DNA from: Segatella copri
GTDB taxonomy: Bacteria; Bacteroidota; Bacteroidia; Bacteroidales; Bacteroidaceae
Assembly: GCF_019249655.2 (NCBI RefSeq)
Contig: NZ_CP137557.1
Location: 1,106,001 to 1,170,000, forward strand
Reading direction: 5' to 3'
Length of the DNA stretch: 64,000 nucleotides
Shown here: piece after piece, positions 46,601 to 54,928 of the stretch
Layout: every line of letters starts with the position of its first letter
Position numbering within the stretch: position 1 is the stretch's first letter
Notes under the pieces: generated by a model
What the model was told of the DNA's origin: nothing
Databases searched by the model: none
The model's input: the letters and a program-made list of their open reading frames with translations, nothing else
Position numbers and translations under genes: made by a program

Positions 46601-48209
46601 TCCACCTCATCACGATATCTACAGTATCGAGGATTTGGCTCAGCTCATCTTCGACCTCAAGAATGTGAACCCTAAGGCGGCTATCTCCGTGAAGTTGGTA
46701 GCTGAGAGTGGTGTGGGTACCATCGCTGCTGGTGTGGCTAAGGCGAAGGCTGACCTCATCGTTATCTCGGGTGCTGAGGGTGGTACAGGTGCCAGCCCTG
46801 CATCCAGCATGCGTTTCGCAGGTATCTCTCCTGAAATCGGACTTTCTGAGACCCAGCAGACTTTGGTAAAGAACGGTCTTCGCGGACAGGTTCGTCTGCA
46901 GGTAGATGGTCAGTTGAAGAGCGGTCGTGACATCATCCTGATGGCTTTGCTCGGTGCTGAGGAATTCAGTTTCGGTACGGCAGCCCTCATCGTTTTGGGT
47001 TGTGTCATGATGCGTAAGTGTAACTTGAATACCTGTCCTATGGGTGTTGCCACACAGGATCCTAAGCTCCGTGCGCACTTCCGTGGCAGCTACAAGTATC
47101 TTATCAACTACTTCCGCTTCCTCGCCGAGGAGGTTCGTGAGTATCTGGCTGAGATGGGTTACACCTCATTGAACGATATCATCGGTCATACCGAGCTCAT
47201 CGTCCGCAAGAAGGATGAGGAGATTGTTCCTACCGAGGGTGCTGATGCCGTAGAGCCAGAGGTGGCTAAGAGCATCGAGGAAAAGGCCGACTTGCTTGAC
47301 TTCTCTCGTCTCTTGCATCGTGAGACAGGTCATTGTTCGCTCTATCATACTACCGAGCAGATTCATGACCTCGACAATGTACTCGACCAGCAGATTATCC
47401 GTGGTGCACAGCGTGCCATCGAGAATCAGGAAGAAGTGAACCTCGACTTCGCCATCAAGAATACTGATCGTGCCGCAGGTGCCATGCTGAGCGGTATGAT
47501 TGCCGGGAAATATGGTGAGGCTGGTCTTCCAGACAAGACCGTGAACGTGAAGTTCAAGGGTTCTGCAGGTCAGAGCTTCGGTGCCTTCCTGGTCAATGGA
47601 GTGGATTTCAAGCTCGAAGGTGAGACCAATGACTATTTCGCCAAGGGACTTTCAGGAGGTCGTATTTCCATCCTTCCTCCTATCCGCAGCAACTTCTCTG
47701 CCGAGGATAACATCATCGCCGGTAACACCGGATTGTATGGTGCCACAAGCGGTGAGTTGTATATCAATGGTAAGGTAGGCGAGCGCTTCGGTGTTCGTAA
47801 CTCCGGTGCCATCGCCGTGATTGAGGGTGCTGGCGACCACTGCTGCGAGTATATGACGGGCGGTAGAGTAGTAGTGCTCGGTGAAACCGGCCGTAACTTC
47901 GCCGCTGGTATGAGTGGTGGTGTTGCCTACGTATGGGATAAGAACCACAACTTCGATTACTTCTGTAACATGGATATGGTGGAGATTAACCTCGTGGAGG
48001 ACAGCACCTATCGCAAGGAGTTGCACGAGTTGATTCGTCAGCATTATCTCTACACTGGCAGTAAGCTTGCCCGTACCATGCTCGACGACTGGAATCACTA
48101 CGTAGAGGATTTCATCCAGGTAGTGCCAATCGAGTACAAGCGAGTTCTCCAGGAGGAGCAGGTAAAGAAGTTGCAGCAGAAGATTGCGGATATGCAGCGA
48201 GACTATTAA
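43686..48209 (+). CDS. gltB: Glutamate synthase large subunit
   Basis: Transfers the glutamine amide to 2-oxoglutarate, giving glutamate. 1507 residues. The amidotransferase cysteine lies in HDACGVGMVVNIHG, just after a short propeptide; AHNGEINTIRGN is the glutamine site. The FMN domain has GAEGGTGASPASS and the [3Fe-4S] cysteines are in MRKCNLNTCPMGVAT. The C-terminal beta-helix domain (GSAGQSFGAF, GNTGLYGATSGELYINGK) is complete. Paired with gltD 99 bp downstream across a palindromic spacer. Confidence 0.98.
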   Translation: MEKGLYSSAYEHDACGVGMVVNIHGNKSHELVDNALKVLENMRHRGAEGADNKTGDGAGIMLQIPHEFILLQGIPVPEKGKYGTGLIFLPKDEKKQQDILSIMIEEIEREGLQLMHLRNVPTNPDCLGEAALSNEPAIKQVFITGVTDDKVPVFERTLYLIRKRIEKRISDPDFYICSLSNSNIVYKGMLSSLQLRQYYPDLTNNYFTSGLALVHSRFSTNTFPTWSLAQPFRLLAHNGEINTIRGNRAWMKARESVLSSEALGDIREISPIVQPDMSDSASLDNVFEFFVMSGLSLPHAMAVMVPESFNDKNPISEDLKAFYEYHSILMEPWDGPAALLFSDGRYAGGMLDRNGLRPARYTITKNDMMVVASEVGVMDFDPTEIAEKGRLQPGKILLIDTQEGKIYYDGEIKERLAEQHPYRQWLNTNRIELEKLRSGRKVENGVENLTRKELEFGFGEEDIDGTIIPMATKGQEPTASMGNDTPLAVLSDQPQIFFNYFRQQFAQVTNPAIDSIRENLVMSLTEYIGRVGSGILNPDESNCKMVRLPHPILTNTQLDILQNIRYKGFNTVKLHMLFETAKGEEGLHEALDELCKQAAQSVDDGYNYIILSDRGVDETHAAIPSLLAVSAVHHYLIDAGKRVQTALIVESGEIREVMHAALLLGYGASALCPYLTYAILDDLVKKGKIQEDYHTAEQNYIKAVKKGLFKIMAKMGISTIRSYRGAKIFESIGLSESLLKSYFGTEVSTIGGIGLETIARDAIRLHDKAFETKKLDFLPSMGQFHYRKDGIKHAWNPETIATLQLATRKGDYDLFKKYTHLVDDKQEPIFIRDFFGFRKNPISIDKVEPVEEIVKHFVTGAMSFGALSKEAHEAMALAMNALGARSNTGEGGEDNERFHSTQDGISLSSKTKQVASGRFGVTTEYLVNAEEIQIKVAQGAKPGEGGQLPGFKVNEVIAKTRHSIPGISLISPPPHHDIYSIEDLAQLIFDLKNVNPKAAISVKLVAESGVGTIAAGVAKAKADLIVISGAEGGTGASPASSMRFAGISPEIGLSETQQTLVKNGLRGQVRLQVDGQLKSGRDIILMALLGAEEFSFGTAALIVLGCVMMRKCNLNTCPMGVATQDPKLRAHFRGSYKYLINYFRFLAEEVREYLAEMGYTSLNDIIGHTELIVRKKDEEIVPTEGADAVEPEVAKSIEEKADLLDFSRLLHRETGHCSLYHTTEQIHDLDNVLDQQIIRGAQRAIENQEEVNLDFAIKNTDRAAGAMLSGMIAGKYGEAGLPDKTVNVKFKGSAGQSFGAFLVNGVDFKLEGETNDYFAKGLSGGRISILPPIRSNFSAEDNIIAGNTGLYGATSGELYINGKVGERFGVRNSGAIAVIEGAGDHCCEYMTGGRVVVLGETGRNFAAGMSGGVAYVWDKNHNFDYFCNMDMVEINLVEDSTYRKELHELIRQHYLYTGSKLARTMLDDWNHYVEDFIQVVPIEYKRVLQEEQVKKLQQKIADMQRDY

Positions 48210-48300
48210 TAGTTAACAGTTAATAGTTTATAGTTGATAGGGACTTCCGTGCTCAAGGGCGTTAGCCTCTATAAACTATAAACTATAAATTATAAACTGA
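48206..48300. repeat. AT-rich palindromic spacer between gltB and gltD
   Basis: The left arm carries TAGTTAACAGTTAATAG plus TTTATAGTT; the right arm (48271-48300) carries its near-complement, repeated ACTATAAACTATAAA. The ~30-bp centre is GC-richer (GGACTTCCGTGCTCAAGG). The same arm motifs occur in the rRNA spacer at 63400-63633. Confidence 0.65.
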
Positions 48301-48308
48301 ATATAACG

Positions 48309-49652
48309 ATGGGAAATCCAAAAGCATTTTTGACTATACCTCGCAAGGAAGCAGGTTATAGACCAATTCACGATAGAATCCTCGACTTCAGCGAGGTAGA
48401 ACAGACATTGAATAGCAACGACCGCCGACAGCAGGCTTCACGTTGCATGGATTGTGGCGTGCCTTTCTGCCACTGGGCTTGTCCGCTGGGCAACAAGGCA
48501 CCAGAGTGGAATGATGCCCTCTACAAGGGCGACTGGGAGCAGGCTTACCGTCTCCTCAATTCCACCAACGACTTCCCGGAGTTCACAGGACGCATCTGTC
48601 CTGCACTCTGTGAGAAGGCGTGTGTATTGAATCTCATGGATCATGAGCCAACCACCAACCGTGAGGATGAGTGCGCCATCGTGGAGCACGCCTTCTCTGA
48701 GGATTATGTGCATGTTGAGATTCCGGAGCGTAATGGCAAGACGGTGGCTGTCATCGGTGCCGGTCCTGCGGGACTGGTTGCTGCCAACCAGTTGAACCAT
48801 AAGGGATATAAGGTAACTGTGTTCGAGGCACGTGAGAATGCCGGTGGTCTGTTGCGTTATGGTATTCCAAACTTCAAGCTCAACAAGAGCATCATCGACC
48901 GCCGTCTCCGTCTTCTCGAAGAGGAGGGCATTGAATTCAGATACAACCAGCAGATTGATGTGACCAAGTTGCCAGAAGGCTTCGATGCCTACGTGGTATC
49001 TACCGGTACGCCGACAGCCCGCGACCTGAAGATTCCTGGAAGAGAGCTGAAGGGTGTTTATTTCGCCCTGGAACTGCTTTCTCAGCAGAACCGTATCCTC
49101 GCCGGTATGGAGTTCTCTAAGGACGAACTGGTTAACTGCAAGGGCAAGGATGTATTGGTAATCGGTGGTGGTGATACGGGTTCCGACTGCATCGGTACCG
49201 CTCATCGCCAGGGTTGCAAGAGTGTAACCCAGATTGAGATCATGCCTAAGCCAGTGGAAGGCCCTGAGGATCCTAAGAATCCTTGGCCAAACTGGCCTCG
49301 CACCCTGAAGACCACCTCCAGTCATGAGGAAGGCTGTACCCGTCGCTGGAACATCAACTCTCTGGAGTTCCTGGGAAAGAACGGCAAGCTGACAGGTGTG
49401 AAGGTTCAGCCTATCGACTGGAAGCCAAACCCAGAGGGTGGTCGCCCACTGATGGTAGAGGCAGGCGAGCCGGAAATCATCAAGGCAGAGGCAGTATTCC
49501 TGGCAATGGGCTTCCTGAAGCCACAGCAGCCTGAGTTTGCCGAGAATGTATTCGTGGCAGGTGATGCTGCCAGCGGTGCTTCTCTGGTGGTTCGTGCCAT
49601 GGCAAGCGGCAGAAAGATCGCAGCCCAGGTAGATAAGTTCCTGAGCAAGTAA
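48309..49652 (+). CDS. gltD: Glutamate synthase small subunit
   Basis: Supplies electrons from NADPH to GltB. 447 residues. N-terminal Fe-S region CMDCGVPFCHWACPLGN and GRICPALCEKACVLN; FAD-binding VAVIGAGPAGLVAANQL; NADPH-binding VLVIGGGDTGSDCIG; C-terminal FVAGDAASGASLVVRAM. All expected cysteines are present. It is likely translated from the gltB transcript despite the palindrome between them. Confidence 0.98.
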   Translation: MGNPKAFLTIPRKEAGYRPIHDRILDFSEVEQTLNSNDRRQQASRCMDCGVPFCHWACPLGNKAPEWNDALYKGDWEQAYRLLNSTNDFPEFTGRICPALCEKACVLNLMDHEPTTNREDECAIVEHAFSEDYVHVEIPERNGKTVAVIGAGPAGLVAANQLNHKGYKVTVFEARENAGGLLRYGIPNFKLNKSIIDRRLRLLEEEGIEFRYNQQIDVTKLPEGFDAYVVSTGTPTARDLKIPGRELKGVYFALELLSQQNRILAGMEFSKDELVNCKGKDVLVIGGGDTGSDCIGTAHRQGCKSVTQIEIMPKPVEGPEDPKNPWPNWPRTLKTTSSHEEGCTRRWNINSLEFLGKNGKLTGVKVQPIDWKPNPEGGRPLMVEAGEPEIIKAEAVFLAMGFLKPQQPEFAENVFVAGDAASGASLVVRAMASGRKIAAQVDKFLSK

Positions 49653-49678
49653 AATCGGTTATTTTTAACTATAAGTGC

Positions 49679-49720
49679 AGGGAGGTTAATCTCAGTGATG
49701 AGGTTTTCCTCCCTTTTTCG
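49679..49720 (+). terminator. Terminator after gltD
   Basis: AGGGAGG...CCTCCCT stem followed by TTTTTC. Confidence 0.7.
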
Positions 49721-49771
49721 TTAAAACTCCCCATTCTTCCCCCCAAGAATTTGGTAATCTCAAATAAAAAG

Positions 49772-49779
49772 TGTAAATT
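49772..49779 (+). promoter_or_regulatory. Promoter -7 element (TAAATTTG) of the GH43-like gene
   Basis: Fits TAnnTTTG. It rules out the far-upstream start that overlaps it and supports ATG 49830. Confidence 0.6.
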
Positions 49780-49829
49780 TGCACTCAATATTTCAACTAA
49801 TAATAATTAAACTAGCAAATCAGCAGAAA

Positions 49830-50885
49830 ATGAAAAAGAAATTATCAGCTGTTCTCCTGGCGTTGGCAGCCTTTATGCCAACGACCGCACAGAATTTAGT
49901 AAAGGGCGATTACGGTTATCTCTACTGTCACATGAGCGACAAGGGAGAGTGGACTGCCTACGCCGTATCACGTGATGGCTACAACTATCAGGACATCAAC
50001 GATGGCAACCCAATCTTCAACCCAGAAGAGCACGCCCGCATCGAAGGCGGTACCCGCGATGCCTACATCACCCGCATGCATAATGGCAAGGGGTACATCA
50101 TGGTTACCACCGATATGTGCGTGCGCAAGAGCCGCAAGTGGGATAACTATGGCATCGACCTCCTGAAGAGCAAGGACCTGAAAAACTGGACCAGCGTTAC
50201 CTTCGATTACCGCAAGGGTATGCAGAACTTCTGCGATGCTGCCACAGCCAAGTCTCCATACAAGGACTGGAGCAACATCAACCGTGTGTGGGCGCCTCAG
50301 ATCTTCTGGGATCCTGACTACCGTTGGGAAAACGGCGAAAAGGGCGGATACATGATCTACTATTCCATGCTCAACCGTGCAGAGGAGAAGTACGACCGCA
50401 TGTACTACAGCTATGCCGACAAGACCTTCACCAAGCTCACCACGCCGAAGCTGCTCTTCGACTGGGGCTATGCTACCATCGATGCCGACATCAACTTCCT
50501 GAAGAGCGATGGGCTCTACCACATGCTCATCAAGAAAGAGGGTGGAAAACCGGGCATCTACACTGCTACCAGCAAGTATCTGAACCATGGCTGGGGTGAG
50601 CCTGTAGAGAACGATTATGTAAGCTTCGAAGGCCGCAAGAACTGCGAGGGTAGCTCTGCCTTCCAGCTCATCGGCGATGACACCTGGCGCGTGGCATACA
50701 TCCAGTATCACGATAATCCAAAGCACTATCGCATCTGCAAGGCAGACAAGTATCTCCGCAATTTCTCAGACCCTGTGGATATCAAGGGCGTAACCGGTCC
50801 GCAGCACGGCAGTTTCATGCGAATCACCAAGAAGGAGTATAATTGTCTCCTAAAATGGGATAAGGAACTGAAGTTTCGCAAGTAG
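49830..50885 (+). CDS. Secreted GH43-like five-bladed propeller hydrolase
   Basis: A 351-residue protein with signal peptide (KKLSAVLLALAAFMPTTAQ). It has a GH43-type layout: EGGTRDAYITRMHNGKGY supplies the general-base aspartate, RVWAPQIFWDPDYRW the second-blade motif (glutamine where many have glutamate), and NCEGSSAFQLIGDD the likely acid. ATIDADINFLKSDG fits the pKa-modulating aspartate. Arabinosidase, xylosidase or galactosidase activity cannot be separated by eye. The last four codons and stop (KFRK, TAG) lie inside the terminal repeat of the palindromic element at 50871-51148. Confidence 0.8.
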   Translation: MKKKLSAVLLALAAFMPTTAQNLVKGDYGYLYCHMSDKGEWTAYAVSRDGYNYQDINDGNPIFNPEEHARIEGGTRDAYITRMHNGKGYIMVTTDMCVRKSRKWDNYGIDLLKSKDLKNWTSVTFDYRKGMQNFCDAATAKSPYKDWSNINRVWAPQIFWDPDYRWENGEKGGYMIYYSMLNRAEEKYDRMYYSYADKTFTKLTTPKLLFDWGYATIDADINFLKSDGLYHMLIKKEGGKPGIYTATSKYLNHGWGEPVENDYVSFEGRKNCEGSSAFQLIGDDTWRVAYIQYHDNPKHYRICKADKYLRNFSDPVDIKGVTGPQHGSFMRITKKEYNCLLKWDKELKFRK

Positions 50886-51148
50886 CATTCTACCGTCCCC
50901 GAAGGGGGCGAATGTGAATCACCGCGGGTGGAATGACCGAAGGGAATGGAACCTGCGGATAGTCACAGATACTCTCTTATCGTCCCCGAAGGGGGCGAAC
51001 AGGAGCAAGACTGGATGTGGTTCGCCCCCTTTGGGGACGCTTTCTCCCTACTATTAGTTTGTCCGCAGGTTCCATGACCTTCGGTCATTCCACCAGCGGT
51101 TATTGAAAGTTGGCCCCCTTCGGGGACCGGAGGTTACTTGCGAAACTT
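50871..51148. repeat. Palindromic element 1 with 14-bp terminal inverted repeats
   Basis: Ends are AAGTTTCGCAAGTA (50871-50884) and its exact complement TACTTGCGAAACTT (51135-51148). Inside, modules appear in mirror order: CGTCCCCGAAGGGGGCGA (~50894 and 50981) against GTTCGCCCCCTTTGGGGACG (51020) and GGCCCCCTTCGGGGACC (51112). A 32-bp module at 50928-50959 (GTGGAATGACCGAAGG...) is matched by its complement at 51062-51093 at 30 of 32 positions. No ORF is present. The whole 278 bp could fold into one large cruciform or RNA hairpin. Confidence 0.85.
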
Positions 51149-51253
51149 GAATAAGGAATTAAAAAATAAGAAAAAATAGGCATGCTATTCATTGTAGCAT
51201 AATTGTTTTTCGTGTCATCAACTATATATATATCGTGGCATCAGTAATAAAAA

Positions 51254-51294
51254 AAAACGCTAGAGTTTACCATCTGGAAACTCTAGCGTTTTTA
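51254..51294. terminator. Bidirectional terminator
   Basis: AAAAACGCTAGAGTTT / AAACTCTAGCGTTTTT around ACCATCTGG. It serves the leftward gene ending at 51321 and any transcript leaving the GH43 side. The 100 bp between the palindromic element and this hairpin is plain AT-rich sequence. Confidence 0.85.
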
Positions 51295-51320
51295 TGTTTT
51301 ATTGATATGATTCTTTGCGT

Positions 51321-52376
51321 TTAAAAACTGATTCTACGGCTTAATCTCAACTCCAATACAGGATAAACCTTGAATGCCTTGAAGAACTTCACATAGTCGC
51401 CCACCTTGCCAGGAATATTGGATATATCCTTTGCCAGGTCTACACCAGGTTCTATCTGTTCGTTCTTGATGGCTTCTGTATAGTCCTCGTTTGGCGAGAA
51501 GGTTACCTTGTAGATGTCATTGGTTATGATTCTTGGCGTTCCACCCCAGAACAGAATACCGGCATCAAACGAGATATGGTAGATATCATTGTTCTTGAGG
51601 AGGCGTCCTCCATAGCCAAAACCGAGATATGGCTTGAAATTGTTCACATGGATGGTGGCTGATACATTGTTGTTGGCATCAGGCTCCAGGCGGAAGATAG
51701 AACCGTCTTTTCGCTCACCAAGGTGTACACCCATTCTGCCATAGCTCATAAACTTATCGTATAACTCCTTGCCGGCATAGAGATACTGGTCGCCCATTTG
51801 CATGTAAGGGATAAAGTTCTCGTATGATGCTTTTACGCGCTCATAGAGGTTGTTGTACATGCTCACAGCTACCAGCGAAGTTCCGTCATAGATGGCATTC
51901 TCTGCCTTGGCTATCTTGGATGGTCCCCAATAGAAACCTGTAGTGATATGCCAATTCTTGTTTCTGAAAGGATGGACGTCTACCAGCAACTTGAAGTTGT
52001 TCATCGTTGGTGTTCCCACCATGTCGATATTATTATCAACTCGGGTTCCAGTATATTCTTCCAGCATGTCTGCCAGCTTATTGAACTTGGCCGCTTCTTC
52101 TTCGTCAGACATCCTTTCGTCGCCCACTTGTACACCGAAGTTCATTGTTACATGTGTACGGGGCATCCATGAATAACCGGTACGCAGGGTAACCACGTTG
52201 CTTAGAGGTACGGCTACGTCGATACCTATACCTGTTGTACCTGTTGTGATAGAGGCGTCTATGTTCTTGATCCATTTCTCTGCAGATTGCTCCTTGCCAA
52301 GGTTCTCTGCCTGCTGCGCCATTGTCGTCAAAGATGGCAGTAAACTTACTGCCAGGGCTATCATATATTTCTTCAT
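51321..52376 (-). CDS. Putative outer-membrane beta-barrel protein
   Basis: A 351-residue protein with signal peptide (YMIALAVSLLPSLTTMAQQ). It has repeated amphipathic strands (VVTLRTGYSWMPRTHVTMNF, FKLLVDVHPF, HITTGFYWGPS, FKPYLGFGYGG, HISFDAGILFWGG) and ends LELRLSRRISF with a terminal phenylalanine, as usual for barrels. I do not recognise the family. The start ATG at 52376 follows a TACCTTTG -7 element on the - strand (~52407-52414), which rules out the longer frame to 52436. The next gene upstream on this strand has its own terminator, so this is a single-gene unit. Confidence 0.7.
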   Translation of the reverse strand: MKKYMIALAVSLLPSLTTMAQQAENLGKEQSAEKWIKNIDASITTGTTGIGIDVAVPLSNVVTLRTGYSWMPRTHVTMNFGVQVGDERMSDEEEAAKFNKLADMLEEYTGTRVDNNIDMVGTPTMNNFKLLVDVHPFRNKNWHITTGFYWGPSKIAKAENAIYDGTSLVAVSMYNNLYERVKASYENFIPYMQMGDQYLYAGKELYDKFMSYGRMGVHLGERKDGSIFRLEPDANNNVSATIHVNNFKPYLGFGYGGRLLKNNDIYHISFDAGILFWGGTPRIITNDIYKVTFSPNEDYTEAIKNEQIEPGVDLAKDISNIPGKVGDYVKFFKAFKVYPVLELRLSRRISF

Positions 52377-52422
52377 AAATTGTCGATTACATTTGAATGT
52401 GGGTGCAAAGGTACGCAAAAAG

Positions 52423-52456
52423 CCCCAAAATGGCAAGTATTTGGGGCTTTTTTATT
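52423..52456 (-). terminator. Terminator of the secreted-protein gene
   Basis: AAAAAGCCCCAAA / TTTGGGGCTTTTTT stem-loop just past the stop of the gene ending at 52459. Confidence 0.85.
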
Positions 52457-52458
52457 CC

Positions 52459-53619
52459 TTAAAGAGCTATTTTTTTGCCATTGATGATGTAAATTCCCTT
52501 TGGAAGGTCGCCTATCGTCTCTGCATTTTTCTTTACTAGCACACCGGTCAGTGTGTAGACTGTGTATGTGGTCTTACTTGGGGTAGCACTGAGGGTGGAA
52601 ATTCCGGTGGCATACTCTGCCTCTGTCATCAGGGTTATCTCCTTGGGTGCCTTGCTTGAAACTGGTAGGTAACAGCTGTTGGCAGGAATTGCCAACGAGG
52701 TGAGATGCTCTCCGTTTGCTTCTTCTTTCAGAATTACGGTAGGGAGTAAATCGGTGGATGTGGTCAATGCCAGTTTACCTGCTGAATTCAGTGTAAGCGT
52801 GCGCATCTTTGTAGCGTCAAACTTCACTGCGTTGTATTTGCCGCTCCATCTGTTGCCGATGCTGAAATATACTCCCACCAGTTTGTTGTCGCTAGGAGCC
52901 GCTACGCTGCTTACTACAGGAGTAATCTGGTTCTTGCTGACATCAGTTGAATTGCATTCTATGATCACTGGGGTCTTGGCTGGAACTGTGCCTGTTATCT
53001 CTTTGTAGGCTACATTACCTCTCCATTCGTCTATCTTGGTGATGTAGTATGCCTTCATGCCCTGTCCCAAGGTGTAGGCGAAACTTGTAAAGAAAGCTGC
53101 GTAATGCTTATTGCCTACGGTGAGGGTTGGCTTCACGCCCAGGTAGTTGTCGCTATTGTTGACTGGAGTCACACTCCAGTTGCTCTGATTACCTGTGGTA
53201 ACCACCCAGCTCTTGTCCTTCGAACTGTTTTTATCTGCCAATAATGCTCTTTGGCCTTTGAGCTCTTGCCATGCTGCATAATATTTTCCTCTTGGAGTGA
53301 TGTTGATATAGTAATCAATCATCTCCTTGATGCTGGTACCTTGAGCCTGAATATTGTAGCTCTCTCCACCCTTTGAATCCAGATAGAAGATACTTCCCGG
53401 ATCACAGGAAATCTCATCCCAGAGAGCGTTGGTAACAAGTGAGCTGCAGTCGGCTGTGGTACTGTTGTAGTCGATACCTGCGCTTTCGTTGTCACACAAT
53501 GTCATCCATCTGGCTGAGCTTGCATTCTTCACTCTGTAGAAACCACTGCCCTTAATCTGGGCTTGGGCACTGAGCAATACAGAACTTGCCAGCAGAAGCA
53601 TAAAAAAAATCTTTTTCAT
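52459..53619 (-). CDS. Secreted protein with C-terminal sorting-like domain
   Basis: A 386-residue protein with signal peptide (KKIFFMLLLASSVLLSAQAQ). The middle has no recognised domain (SGFYRVKNASSARWMTLCDN resembles ricin-like or adhesin beta folds only loosely). The C-terminal ~50 residues, VYTLTGVLVKKNAET followed by LPKGIYIINGKKIAL, look like the degenerate Por-secretion/T9SS-type tail common on Prevotella and Bacteroides exported proteins. ATG at 53619 gives the signal peptide. It may be a surface or extracellular binding protein; function unknown. Confidence 0.65.
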   Translation of the reverse strand: MKKIFFMLLLASSVLLSAQAQIKGSGFYRVKNASSARWMTLCDNESAGIDYNSTTADCSSLVTNALWDEISCDPGSIFYLDSKGGESYNIQAQGTSIKEMIDYYINITPRGKYYAAWQELKGQRALLADKNSSKDKSWVVTTGNQSNWSVTPVNNSDNYLGVKPTLTVGNKHYAAFFTSFAYTLGQGMKAYYITKIDEWRGNVAYKEITGTVPAKTPVIIECNSTDVSKNQITPVVSSVAAPSDNKLVGVYFSIGNRWSGKYNAVKFDATKMRTLTLNSAGKLALTTSTDLLPTVILKEEANGEHLTSLAIPANSCYLPVSSKAPKEITLMTEAEYATGISTLSATPSKTTYTVYTLTGVLVKKNAETIGDLPKGIYIINGKKIAL

Positions 53620-53646
53620 TCTTGTTTTCGTTCTTAAAGTTAAAAA

Positions 53647-53693
53647 ATAACCGGCCTCCATTGCTTACATGGTAAGTATGAAGACCGGTTATA
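53647..53693 (-). terminator. Hairpin after the OmpA-family gene
   Basis: ATAACCGG...CCGGTTAT outer stem with an inner CTTACATGGTAAG stem, downstream of the leftward OmpA-family gene. Confidence 0.65.
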
Positions 53694-53726
53694 TTAATTC
53701 TTATAATTGATTATCTGATAGCTAAT

Positions 53727-54884
53727 TTATTTAGCAATACAGATAGTAACACGGTTCATATCGTTCTCCTCGAATGGCTGAACGCGTGAACCCATTGACT
53801 TCTTGATCATGCGGCTCTTTGCAACACCCTTAGCTGCGAGTGTGTTGTAAACTGTCTGAGCACGGCGAGCAGCAATCTTATCGTTGAATGCAGCGCTACC
53901 TGTACCCTTGTCAGCATAACCTGTCAAAGTGATCTTTGCATCTGGATTCTCCTTCATGAAGGTAACAATCTCAGCAATCTTTGTAGTCTGTGACTTTGCG
54001 ATGTTTGAGTTACCGATTGGGAAGAAGATATCACGACGGAAGTTCTCATCTACAGCCTCCTGCTTGGTCTCTGTCTTAGGAGCTGGTGCTGGAGCTGGCT
54101 TCTCGATGATACGCTCGATGATCTTCTCTACTGGCTTTGGAGCAGGAATTACCTTAGTGCTGTGAGTCTGTCCAAGGGCAATCTTTGCACCTACCAATGC
54201 GTTGAAGTACCAGTCTGGGTTACCAGCCTTCTTTGAGTTGTACTTGTCGCTCAATGTGTTAGCTGAAAGCTCAACGCCCAACTTAACGCGATCGCTTACG
54301 CGGAAGTCTACGTTAGCACCTACACGTGCAACGAAGCGAGCCTTTGTACCATCCCAAAGATTCTCCAATGGCATAGCTGTCTTGTCATAACCTACGAGGT
54401 TCTTGCTACCTGGAGTAGCCAAGATGGCAGCCTGTGCGTCTGCTGCCTCGTCATTACCCCAAGCGATGTTGGCACCGATACCACCGAATACGCCTACCTC
54501 TACCAAACGGTTTGGATTGTACTCGCAGAAGAGGTTTGTGAGGTTGAATGTTGCGTCAACCATAGGGGCGATATAGTTCCACTTCCACTTGTATGTTGTA
54601 GTAGCGCCATCAGAAATAACCTTCTGACCTGCCTTGCTCTGCCATGCATTAAGAGAAAAACGGGCACCAACAACCTTGTTGAAGTTGTAACCTACACCAA
54701 GCTGAGCGTTTGGTGACAACAATTTACCGAAACCAACCTCACCCAAAGTGTACTGACCACCAATCTGGGCCTGTACATACCAGTGTGGATTGAAGACATT
54801 TACAGTCTTATCAGCTTCCTGGGCTGATGCACTGATGCAACCCATAGCTACTACACCTGACAGTAATATATTCTTAATTTTCAT
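53727..54884 (-). CDS. OmpA-family outer-membrane protein
   Basis: A 385-residue protein with signal peptide (ILLSGVVAMGCISASAQ). Residues ~25-235 form an N-terminal barrel (YVQAQIGGQYTLGEVGFGKL, LGVGYNFNKVVGARFSL). A proline/lysine linker (PAPKPVEKIIERIIEKPAPA) leads to the C-terminal OmpA peptidoglycan-binding domain with ITLTGYADKGTGSAAFND and ARRAQTVYNTLAAKG. The usual GHTD is replaced by GYAD. It is 44 bp downstream of the coiled-coil lipoprotein gene, so they are probably co-expressed and may form one envelope structure. Confidence 0.92.
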   Translation of the reverse strand: MKIKNILLSGVVAMGCISASAQEADKTVNVFNPHWYVQAQIGGQYTLGEVGFGKLLSPNAQLGVGYNFNKVVGARFSLNAWQSKAGQKVISDGATTTYKWKWNYIAPMVDATFNLTNLFCEYNPNRLVEVGVFGGIGANIAWGNDEAADAQAAILATPGSKNLVGYDKTAMPLENLWDGTKARFVARVGANVDFRVSDRVKLGVELSANTLSDKYNSKKAGNPDWYFNALVGAKIALGQTHSTKVIPAPKPVEKIIERIIEKPAPAPAPKTETKQEAVDENFRRDIFFPIGNSNIAKSQTTKIAEIVTFMKENPDAKITLTGYADKGTGSAAFNDKIAARRAQTVYNTLAAKGVAKSRMIKKSMGSRVQPFEENDMNRVTICIAK

Positions 54885-54928
54885 AATCTTACCTAATTAA
54901 TTTAATTGCCTATTAATCGAATGTTTAA

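Noticed and set aside
45690..47078. 462-codon ORF antisense to gltB
   Set aside because: A shadow of the gltB codon pattern; histidine/threonine/leucine-rich translation with no domain, and gltB is certain.
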